Shown piece by piece: positions 26,344-33,261 of a stretch of 64,000 bases of DNA. Position 1 is the stretch's first letter, and each line of letters starts with the position of its first letter. Below the pieces are notes generated by a model. That model worked only from the letters and a program-made list of their open reading frames with translations. It was not told the DNA's origin and searched no databases. The DNA is taken from NCBI GenBank assembly GCA_040756995.1, contig JBFLYK010000031.1, positions 1-64,000 on the forward strand. The letters are read 5' to 3'. Both the position numbers and the translations under genes were made by a program. The stretch comes from BP-133 sp040756995. GTDB taxonomy: Bacteria > Actinomycetota > Acidimicrobiia > IMCC26256 > BP-133.

Positions 26344-26926
26344 GAACTTCACTCCTCAGAAGGTCGGAGGGGTCCTCGTCGAGGCGGTCGCCGGCCCGGG
26401 AGACGGCCAGCAGCGTGAGGATCAGCAGGAAGCCCGACAGGGCCATGGTCGGGATCGTCAGGTACCCGAGCCGCTCGACCCAGATCAGGGAGCAGGGGTT
26501 CGTGGGGTCGCAGCTGGTGCTTTCCTTCACGATGCCGCGCTCGACGAGGATGTGGTAGGTGCTGATCATCGAGCCGATGGCCGCCAGACCCAGGGCATAG
26601 GGGCGGATCGGGGTGAAGTGTCTCCAGGCGGCGATGCCGAGGATGGGGACCAGCGGGTACATCGCGTAGCGCTGGTACCAGCACAGCTTGCAGGGCGGGA
26701 AGTTGGCGACCTCGGAGAAGTACAGGCTTCCGGCCATGGACACGGCGGCCACGAGAAAGGCCAACGTGAGCGCCGACGGAGCGACGGCGGCCACCGCCTG
26801 GTCCCGCAGGTTCGCCACCCGGGAGGAGAACCGGCCTCCGACCGCCAGCACCATGGCGGTGAGCGTGGCCAGTTCGGCCACGACGGCCAGCAGGGCCAGG
26901 AACAGCGAGACGCGCTCGGTGTCCAC
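26330..26926 (-). CDS. DsbB-family disulfide bond formation protein
   Basis: 198 residues with about five hydrophobic helices. The first redox pair is in PPCKLCWYQRYAMYP (CxxC with the conserved WYQR), and the second in the outer loop STSCDPTNPC. These are the two cysteine pairs of DsbB/BdbC, which reoxidise DsbA-type partners and pass electrons to quinones. GTG 26926 follows directly on the ispH stop (TAA-GTG), so translation is coupled to ispH, and the downstream DsbA-like gene overlaps its 3' end. Confidence 0.92.
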   Translation of the reverse strand: MDTERVSLFLALLAVVAELATLTAMVLAVGGRFSSRVANLRDQAVAAVAPSALTLAFLVAAVSMAGSLYFSEVANFPPCKLCWYQRYAMYPLVPILGIAAWRHFTPIRPYALGLAAIGSMISTYHILVERGIVKESTSCDPTNPCSLIWVERLGYLTIPTMALSGFLLILTLLAVSRAGDRLDEDPSDLLRSEVHGHH

Positions 26927-27988
26927 TTAACCCTTGAGGGCGGCCAGGGTGTCGGAGGCGTTGACGGCCCGGTCGGTCGAGAACGATCCGCCCAGGGCGG
27001 CGGCGGCCGGTGGGCTGCCGCCGGCGGCCAGGGCGGCCACGGCGTCGAGCACCGGCATGACCTCCCGGAGCGTGCGGGGCGGCGGGAAGTACTCCTCCTC
27101 GTCGGTCACGTCGACCTCCTCGACACCGGCGCTCGGGTCGAGGCGGGCGATGACGGCCTGCACGACGTCCTCCGGGGCGCTGGCCCCGGCGGTGACACCG
27201 ACGATGCGGGCGCCGGTCAGCGCCGCCTCGTCGAGCTCCTCGACGCCGTTGATGCGCTGCACCACCGGACATCCCACGTTCCTGGCCACCTTTTCCAGGG
27301 CCAACGTGTTCGACGAGTTGGCGCTGCCGATGACCAGCACGGCATCGGCCCGGCTGGCGATGGCGGTGAGCGCCGCCTGGCGGTTGGTGGTGGCGAAGCA
27401 CAGGTCGTCGCGCGTCGCCGTCCACAGATCGGGATACTTCGCCCGGGCCCGTTCCACCACACCCTTCCAGTCGCCCAGGGCCAGGGTGGTCTGGGCGAGG
27501 ACGGCGACCTTGGTCGGGTCGTCGACCGACGCCTGATCGACGTCGGCCTCGTGCTCCACGAGCCGCATGGCCGCCGGCGCCTCGGCCAGCGTGCCGATCG
27601 CCTCGTCGTGGCCGGCGTGGCCGACGTAGAGGATCGTGTAGCCCTTGCCGGCCCGCACCCGGGCCTCGTGATGGACCTTGGTCACGAGCGGGCAGACGGC
27701 GTCGACGACGAATCCGCCCCGGTCGCGGGCGGCCGACACGACGTCGGGGGCCGAGCCGTGGGCCGACAGCATCACCGGCGCTCCGTCGGGGACATCGTCA
27801 ATAGAGTCGACGAAGACCACGCCGAGGTTCCGGAAGCGTTCGACGACCAGTCGGTTGTGCACGATCTCGTGGTAGCAGTAGACGGGCGGCTCGAAGACCC
27901 GGACCATCCACGCCAGGGCCTTGATGGCCATCTCGACGCCGGCGCAGAAACCCCGGGGTCGGGCCAGCAGGACCTTCTCCACATCCAC
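26927..27988 (-). CDS. ispH: 4-hydroxy-3-methylbut-2-enyl diphosphate reductase
   Basis: 353 residues. The three Fe-S cysteines are visible: LLARPRGFCAGVEMAIKAL at the N-terminus, VVDAVCPLVTKVHHEA, and the third in VARNVGCPVVQRI; the substrate motif VLVIGSANSSNT is also present. It catalyses the last MEP-pathway step, yielding IPP and DMAPP. GTG 27988 is chosen because it follows a TAGCCT element by 7 nt and places the Cys motif at the usual ~12 residues. The C-terminal ~40 residues (Ala/Gly-rich) extend beyond typical IspH. It heads an operon with dsbB and the DsbA-like gene. Confidence 0.94.
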   Translation of the reverse strand: MDVEKVLLARPRGFCAGVEMAIKALAWMVRVFEPPVYCYHEIVHNRLVVERFRNLGVVFVDSIDDVPDGAPVMLSAHGSAPDVVSAARDRGGFVVDAVCPLVTKVHHEARVRAGKGYTILYVGHAGHDEAIGTLAEAPAAMRLVEHEADVDQASVDDPTKVAVLAQTTLALGDWKGVVERARAKYPDLWTATRDDLCFATTNRQAALTAIASRADAVLVIGSANSSNTLALEKVARNVGCPVVQRINGVEELDEAALTGARIVGVTAGASAPEDVVQAVIARLDPSAGVEEVDVTDEEEYFPPPRTLREVMPVLDAVAALAAGGSPPAAAALGGSFSTDRAVNASDTLAALKG

Positions 27989-27995
27989 ACTTACG

Positions 27996-28001
27996 AGGCT
28001 A
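27996..28001 (-). promoter_or_regulatory. Leaderless -10 hexamer (TAGCCT) of ispH
   Basis: On the minus strand TAGCCT (28001-27996) ends 7 nt before GTG 27988. It lies back to back with the TACACT of the divergent DUF512 gene. Confidence 0.6.
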
Positions 28002-28015
28002 CCGGCTCGCGCCCT

Positions 28016-28021
28016 TACACT
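28016..28021 (+). promoter_or_regulatory. Leaderless -10 hexamer (TACACT) of the DUF512 gene
   Basis: TACACT ends 7 nt before ATG 28029. The two divergent start codons are only 40 nt apart, so both promoters share one compact intergenic block and their -35 regions overlap the opposite gene's -10. Confidence 0.6.
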
Positions 28022-28028
28022 CGCCTGC

Positions 28029-29417
28029 ATGTCCTCGCCCAGAGTGGTCAGCGTCGCGCCGGGTTCGCCGGCCGAACGCGCCGGTCTCCGACCCGGCGAC
28101 GAGCTGCTGGCGCTCAACGGTGAGGCGCCCCGCGACGTCATCCGCTACCGGGTGCTGGCCGACGAGGCGATCGTCGACCTCGAGGTGCGAAGAGGCGGTC
28201 TGGAAAGGGTTGTGCAGGTCGAGAAGCGGGCCGGGGAGCCCCTCGGCGCCGAGGTCCACAGCGCCCTGTTCGACCGGGTCCGCACCTGTGACAACCACTG
28301 CCCGTTCTGCTTCATCTACCAGCTGCCCAAGGGCATGCGGAAGAGCCTCTACGTCAAAGACGACGACTATCGCCTGTCATTTCTCTACGGAAACTTCACA
28401 ACCTTGACCCGCTTCACCGAGGCCGATCTGGAGCGCGTCGTCGACGAGGGCCTCGGCCCGCTCTATGTCAGCATCCATGCCACCGATCCGGAGCTGCGGG
28501 CCCGCCTGCTGCGCAACCGGCGGGGGGCGACGAGCCTGCGGTGGCTGCGGCTGCTGCTCGACCACGGCGTCGAGGTCCACGGCCAGGTCGTGGTCTGCCC
28601 CGGGGTGAACGACGGCGCGGCGCTCGACGACACGTTCCTCGGTGTGCTCGACCGGTTCCCGGAGCTGGCCAGTGTGGGCGTCGTGCCCCTCGGGGTGAGC
28701 GACCACAACACGGAGCCCGACATGCGGATCCACGCCCCGGGCGAGGCGGCGGCGGTCATGGACGTCATCGACCGCTGGCAGACGAGATTCGTCGACGTGC
28801 TCGGGCGGCGGATGGTCTTCGCTGCCGACGAGTACTACCTGATGGCCGGCCGCCCCTTCCCCTCAGCCTGTGAGTACGAGGGCTTTCCGCAGCACGAGAA
28901 CGGGATCGGCATGGCCCGCATGTTCTTCACCGAAGTCGAAGCGGCGTTGGCCGGCCGGGAGGCCGAACCGGTGGCTTCCGGCCGGGGCGGCTTCTTCCAA
29001 TGGGTCGATGGCGCGCCGGCCGACGGCTACCGCTCTCCCCGACGGAGCGGCGCGGTGGCGGTCTCCCTGGCGGACGACGATGCCGGGGAGGTGGCGTTGC
29101 TGACCGGCGAATACGGCGCCCGGGTCCTGGAGCCGGTGCTGCCGGCGCTGGCCGAGGCGGCCGGCCGGCCGGTGCGGGCGTTGCCCGTCCCCAACCGGCT
29201 CTTCGGCGGGAACATCGCCGTCACCGGACTGCTGGCCGGGGCGGATGTGGCGGCGGTCCTGGAGCAGGAGCCGGCGGGCGGTGTCCGCTACCTGTTGCCC
29301 GACGTCACGTTGTCCCGCGGTGTGTTCCTCGACGGCTCCGGCCCCGCCGACCTGCCCCGCCCGGTCGAGATCATCGGGACGGGCGGCGACGCGCTGGTGG
29401 AGGCGTTGTCGCGATGA
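28029..29417 (+). CDS. PDZ - radical SAM - DUF512 protein
   Basis: 462 residues. A short PDZ-like segment (VSVAPGSPAERAGLRPGDEL) precedes the radical-SAM-like cluster CDNHCPFCF (residues ~91-99, CxxxCxxC) and a C-terminal DUF512 region with FAADEYYLMAGRPFPSACEYEG and FGGNIAVTGLL. The combination is diagnostic for the DUF512 family, whose reaction is unknown; the gene often neighbours der, as here, where the start of der overlaps its stop (ATGA). The start is set by a TACACT element 7 nt upstream. Confidence 0.9.
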   Translation: MSSPRVVSVAPGSPAERAGLRPGDELLALNGEAPRDVIRYRVLADEAIVDLEVRRGGLERVVQVEKRAGEPLGAEVHSALFDRVRTCDNHCPFCFIYQLPKGMRKSLYVKDDDYRLSFLYGNFTTLTRFTEADLERVVDEGLGPLYVSIHATDPELRARLLRNRRGATSLRWLRLLLDHGVEVHGQVVVCPGVNDGAALDDTFLGVLDRFPELASVGVVPLGVSDHNTEPDMRIHAPGEAAAVMDVIDRWQTRFVDVLGRRMVFAADEYYLMAGRPFPSACEYEGFPQHENGIGMARMFFTEVEAALAGREAEPVASGRGGFFQWVDGAPADGYRSPRRSGAVAVSLADDDAGEVALLTGEYGARVLEPVLPALAEAAGRPVRALPVPNRLFGGNIAVTGLLAGADVAAVLEQEPAGGVRYLLPDVTLSRGVFLDGSGPADLPRPVEIIGTGGDALVEALSR

Positions 29418-30778
29418 CCGCCAACGGCTTGCCGGTCGTGGCCGTCGTGGGCCGGCCCAACGTCGGCAAGAGCACCCTGGTGAACCGCATCATCGGGCGG
29501 CGGGAGGCGATCGTCGAAGAACGGCCGGGCGTCACCCGGGACCGCAAGGTTCTCGACGCCGAATGGATCGGCCGGGCCTTCCGCGTCGTCGACACCGGCG
29601 GATGGATCCGCACCGACGAGCCGCTGGCCCGGCAGGTCAGCCTCCAGGCCGAACGGGCCATCGACGAGGCCGATCTGGTGGTGATGGTGGTCGACGGGGC
29701 GGTCGGTGTGACCGACGAGGACGCGCTGGTGGCCGGGCTGCTGCGCCGCTCGCCCAAGCCGGTGCTGCTGGCCGTGAACAAGGTCGACGACGCCAACCGG
29801 GAGGCCGACGCCTGGGACTTCACCCGCCTCGGCCTGGGTGACCCGATCCCGGTGTCGGCGTTGCACGGCCGGGGGAGTGGCGACCTTCTCGACATCATCG
29901 TGGAGAAGCTGCCGGCGGAAGCGGAGGCGGTTCCAGAGGAACGCGAAGGGCCGGCCGTCGAGGAGGACGGGCTCGGTTCGCCCGAGAAGCCGTTCTCGGT
30001 GGCCATCGTGGGGCGGCCCAACGTCGGGAAGTCGACGCTGTTCAACCGGCTGGTGGGCGAGGAACGGGCGGTCGTCCACGACGCGCCCGGCACCACGCGG
30101 GACACGATCGACACGGTGGTCCAGACGGAGGACGGCTGGCTCCGCTTCGTCGACACCGCCGGCATGCGGCGCAAGAGCCGCATCGACGAGACGACCGAGT
30201 ACTACAGCCTCGTCCGGGCGCTGCAGGCCATCGACCGGGCCGACGCCGCGCTGCTGGTCATCGACGCCACCGAGGGAGTGACGCACCAGGACCAGCGCCT
30301 GGCCGAGCGGATCGACGCCTCGGGCTGCGCCACGGTGGTGGTCCTCAACAAGTGGGACGTGCTCGATCCCGATGACCGTGAGGGCGTGCTGGCGGAGCTT
30401 TCCGACCGGCTGGCGTTCCTGTCCTACGCGCCGGTGCTCAAGACGTCGGCGCTCACCGGTCGCAACGTGGGGAAGTTGCTCCCGGCGCTGTTCCAGGCCC
30501 GGGACGAATACCACCGCCGGGTGCCGACCCGGGCGCTCAACGAAGTGCTGCAGGCGGCCCAGCAGGCGCAGCCGCCGCCGGCCGAGCGGGGGCACCGGCC
30601 CCGGATCCTCTATGCCACCCAGGGCGCCACGGATCCGCCCACGTTCACGCTGTTCACCACCCGGGAGCTACCGCCGGGCTACCTCCGTTATCTGGAGCGC
30701 AAGATCCGGGAGGCGTTTTCGATCGGCCCGACGCCGATCAAACTCCGGGTTCGTCGTCGTAGTAGTTCGCGGCGCTGA
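29414..30778 (+). CDS. der: GTPase Der (EngA)
   Basis: 454 residues with two tandem GTPase domains. Each has a P-loop (VGRPNVGKST at ~12 and ~199), a G3 motif (DTGGW; DTAGMRRKSRID) and a G4 motif (NKVD; NKWD). A C-terminal KH-like domain (FTLFTTRELPPGYLRYLERK) completes the Der layout. It acts in late assembly of the 50S ribosomal subunit. ATG 29414 overlaps the DUF512 stop. The last 41 bp overlap the convergent Thr-rich protein gene. Confidence 0.95.
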   Translation: MTANGLPVVAVVGRPNVGKSTLVNRIIGRREAIVEERPGVTRDRKVLDAEWIGRAFRVVDTGGWIRTDEPLARQVSLQAERAIDEADLVVMVVDGAVGVTDEDALVAGLLRRSPKPVLLAVNKVDDANREADAWDFTRLGLGDPIPVSALHGRGSGDLLDIIVEKLPAEAEAVPEEREGPAVEEDGLGSPEKPFSVAIVGRPNVGKSTLFNRLVGEERAVVHDAPGTTRDTIDTVVQTEDGWLRFVDTAGMRRKSRIDETTEYYSLVRALQAIDRADAALLVIDATEGVTHQDQRLAERIDASGCATVVVLNKWDVLDPDDREGVLAELSDRLAFLSYAPVLKTSALTGRNVGKLLPALFQARDEYHRRVPTRALNEVLQAAQQAQPPPAERGHRPRILYATQGATDPPTFTLFTTRELPPGYLRYLERKIREAFSIGPTPIKLRVRRRSSSRR

Positions 30779-31973
30779 TTCCCAGCCTGCTCCGGGCGAG
30801 CTCCCGCTTCGTCGGGGCGAGCGGGATGCCGTTCTCCCAGCCGTCAACTTCGTGGCGGGCCCCGGGGCGGCGGGGGACGGGAGCGGCGGGTAGTACGGCG
30901 GCGGCTGCGGCGGGCCGCGGCGCGTCCCGCCCGGTGAAGCCGACGACGACGGCGCCGAGGAGCAGCGCCACTCCGCCGAAGATGATCAGGCGCCGCGTCC
31001 CGTCACCCGTCTGGCCGAGCTGTCGGCTGCGCCGGGCGGCCGGGGCCGGCGCCTCGTCCTGCACGGAGTCGGCGCCCTTCACGTCGCCGGGCGAAGAGGT
31101 GGTGTTGCCGTCGGCCGCCCCGGCGGCTGTGGTGGTGGTGCTCTGCTGCGCCGGCTGGGTCTCGGTCACGATCGGTGGGTTGGGGAGCACCGGAGCGGCC
31201 GGCGCAGGTGCCCCACTGGGCGTTGAGACGGCGCCGCCGCCGGGCGCGGGCGAGTTCGCCGTCCTCGCTTCGGGATCGACCGGGTAGATCCCGGGCGGCA
31301 GGCCGGCGCCCGAGCGGGAGGCCGGCTTCCTGGCCGAGGGCGGAGCGTCGGTGTCCCGGCCGTCGTCGATGGTCGTGGTCGTCGAGTCGTTGTCCTCGGC
31401 GGCCGTGATCGGTTGGCCGTCGTAGGTGGCGCCCGATCCATTGTCCGCCGTGTCGGCGGAGTCGCCGGCCGAAGGGCTGTTCGACCCGCTGCCCGTGGAC
31501 TCGCCGGTCCCGGTGGTGGTCGTCGTCGGCGCGCTGGTGGTGGTCGGTCTCGTCGTGGTCGTCGTGGCGGTGGTGGCGGTGGTCGCGGTGGTGGCGGTGG
31601 TCCCCGTCGAGCCGGTCCGGGGCGGCATCGTGGTGGTGGTCGGCGCCGTCGACCCGGTCGTGGCGGAGCCGCTCGACCCGTCCGACCCGCTCGAGTCGGC
31701 GGAGCCCGTCGAGCCGTCCGATCCTGTCGAATCAGGCGACGTCGTCGTCGTGGACTTGTTCGACTTCGACGACTTCTTCTTGTCCCGCTTGTCGTCTTTG
31801 GCGGACCGGTCCGACGACGTGGTCGTGGCTTTGGCCGCCTCCGCAGGCGGGGTGGCGGTGGCCGGCCCGGGCGCCGCCGCCACGGCGACGCCTCCGCCGA
31901 GCGACAGGCCGGCGACGATGAGGAGTGAGCCGGCGCCGGCCAGGGCGTGGGTGGTGCGTCTCCGGAGGTCCAT
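30738..31973 (-). CDS. Exported Thr/Ser/Asp-rich protein with C-terminal membrane helix
   Basis: 411 residues from ATG 31973, chosen to give a signal peptide (MDLRRRTTHALAGAGSLLIV, cleavage near VAVAAA). The mature part is very low complexity: Lys/Asp then runs of Thr, Ser-Gly-Asp and TTTT blocks (about 40-230), consistent with a cell-wall-spanning or glycosylated stalk. Near residue 325 LGQTG is followed by a hydrophobic helix IIFGGVALLLGAVVVGF and GR, resembling a sorting signal, but ~60 more residues follow, so it is more likely a membrane anchor with an inside tail. Its 3' end overlaps der. No function is assigned. Confidence 0.7.
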   Translation of the reverse strand: MDLRRRTTHALAGAGSLLIVAGLSLGGGVAVAAAPGPATATPPAEAAKATTTSSDRSAKDDKRDKKKSSKSNKSTTTTSPDSTGSDGSTGSADSSGSDGSSGSATTGSTAPTTTTMPPRTGSTGTTATTATTATTATTTTTRPTTTSAPTTTTTGTGESTGSGSNSPSAGDSADTADNGSGATYDGQPITAAEDNDSTTTTIDDGRDTDAPPSARKPASRSGAGLPPGIYPVDPEARTANSPAPGGGAVSTPSGAPAPAAPVLPNPPIVTETQPAQQSTTTTAAGAADGNTTSSPGDVKGADSVQDEAPAPAARRSRQLGQTGDGTRRLIIFGGVALLLGAVVVGFTGRDAPRPAAAAAVLPAAPVPRRPGARHEVDGWENGIPLAPTKRELARSRLGISAANYYDDEPGV

Positions 31974-32088
31974 CACGAGATCCAGCGCGGCGGGAGCGAC
32001 GCCCGGGGGCACTGCCGCGAACAGCGTCCCCAGACGGTTCGGTAAGGAACAATCGCCACAAAGGTACCACCGGCACCAGAGGCAGCAA

Positions 32089-32116
32089 AAGGGGACTCCT
32101 ACGGTTTAAGCCCCTT
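32089..32116 (-). terminator. Weak hairpin with T-run after the methyltransferase
   Basis: On the minus strand AAGGGG (32116-32111) pairs with CCCCTT (32094-32089) over a 16-nt loop, followed by TT. It lies 12 nt after the methyltransferase stop. The pairing is short, so it may instead be part of the next gene's leader. Confidence 0.35.
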
Positions 32117-32128
32117 ACATTTCACCGT

Positions 32129-33184
32129 TCACGGCTTCGTCGCCTCGAAGACGGTGGTGACCATCCGACCGGGGACGGGGGTCTGCGCCACGCCGGTGAG
32201 CCCGGCGGCCTCGAGCCAGGCCCGGTACTGGGACGGGGTGTGGGCGTCGCCGCCGGCGGTGTTGACGATCATGGCCACCGAGAAGGCGACGGCCAGCGGG
32301 GGCGAGCGGCGCTCCTCGTCGGGGACGATCTCCAGGATGACCACCCGTCCACCCGACGGGAGGGCCGCCGCCACCCGCCCGATGATCTCCTGGGCCCGCT
32401 CGGGCGAGAAGTCGTGGAGGACGTTGGCCAGGAGGGCGGCGTCGCAGCCCGGCGGCAGCGGGTCTTTGAACATGTTGGCCGGCCACGTGGTGATCCGGTC
32501 GCCGAGCCCGGCATCCGCGATGTGCTCCGCGGCCTTGGCCGCCACCGGCGGCTGATCGACGACGACCGCTTCCAGGCCGGCAAAGGCCATGCACAGGGCG
32601 ATCGAGACGGCGCCCGACCCGCCGCCGACGTCCATGACGCGCCGGACGCCCCGCAGATCCACGACGGCCGCCAGGCGGTCCCCCATCACCCGGGAGTGGC
32701 CGTGGAGGAAGTCGAGGAAGAAATCCTCGGGGAAGGCGTGGTACCCCTCCTCGTCCTCGGGGAGCAGCTGGGCGTCGGCCCGGAGGGCGTCCTCCAGCCG
32801 GCCCCAGGCCGGCCAGCACCAGCGCTCGTCGAGGACGTAGTTCCGCATCGAGTGGATCGACCGGCTGTTGAGGTACCGGGCGGCGAGCAGCGTGTTGCGG
32901 TAGCGGCCGCGGTCGTCTTTGCCGAGGAGGCCGACGGCGACGCAGGTGTCGAGCAGGGCCCGGGCCGGCCGGCGGCGGAGGCCGAGGACGGCCTGCGCCT
33001 CCTCGAGCGTCCGGCCCCCTCCGGCCTGTTCGGCGTCCAGCACGTCGAAGACGCCGAGCTCGACGGCGGCCATGACCGTGCGCGAGATCCAGAACCCGAG
33101 AAAGAGCTCCAGGACGTCGTCAGGGTCGGTTTCGAGCATGTCGTCCGGATCTGGTACTAGAGTCACCCGCTCAGCCTGCCTCAC
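32129..33184 (-). CDS. SAM-dependent O-methyltransferase (methyltransf_2 type)
   Basis: 351 residues. An N-terminal dimerisation/winged-helix region (FLGFWISRTVMAAVELGVFD) is followed by the SAM-binding motif VMDVGGGSGAVSIAL, the acidic loop VVDQPPV, and the catalytic-type sequence ALLANVLHDFSPERAQEII, with VILEIVPD after it. This is the class of small-molecule O-methyltransferases of plants and polyketide pathways. No biosynthetic cluster surrounds it. The start is uncertain (GTG 33184, GTG 33166 or ATG 33139). A large hairpin separates it from the carboxylase operon upstream. Confidence 0.88.
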   Translation of the reverse strand: MRQAERVTLVPDPDDMLETDPDDVLELFLGFWISRTVMAAVELGVFDVLDAEQAGGGRTLEEAQAVLGLRRRPARALLDTCVAVGLLGKDDRGRYRNTLLAARYLNSRSIHSMRNYVLDERWCWPAWGRLEDALRADAQLLPEDEEGYHAFPEDFFLDFLHGHSRVMGDRLAAVVDLRGVRRVMDVGGGSGAVSIALCMAFAGLEAVVVDQPPVAAKAAEHIADAGLGDRITTWPANMFKDPLPPGCDAALLANVLHDFSPERAQEIIGRVAAALPSGGRVVILEIVPDEERRSPPLAVAFSVAMIVNTAGGDAHTPSQYRAWLEAAGLTGVAQTPVPGRMVTTVFEATKP

Positions 33185-33190
33185 CCAACA

Positions 33191-33238
33191 AACCGGCGTT
33201 CCTCACCGTGCCGTCCACCACGGTGAAGAGCGCCGGTT
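33191..33238. terminator. Two-part hairpin between the carboxylase operon and the methyltransferase
   Basis: Outer stem AACCGGCG (33191-33198) with CGCCGGTT (33231-33238) and inner stem TCACCGTG (33203-33210) with CACGGTGA (33219-33226). It follows the carboxylase alpha stop by 24 nt on the minus strand and probably terminates that operon. Confidence 0.6.
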
Positions 33239-33261
33239 CGGGTTTTCGGGCGCCGAGTGCC

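Noticed and set aside
23923..28123. Very long plus-strand frames (831 and 744 codons) opposite atuA-ispH
   Set aside because: Antisense shadows of GC-rich genes; rich in Gly, Arg, Val, Asp and His without domains.
31020..31040. LGQTG as a true sortase signal of the Thr-rich protein
   Set aside because: About 60 residues follow the hydrophobic helix, whereas sorting signals end within a few residues of it.
31413..32109. Plus-strand Val/Arg/Gly-rich frames opposite the Thr-rich protein
   Set aside because: They arise from antisense reading of Thr/Ser repeats; the minus-strand frame has the signal peptide and membrane helix.
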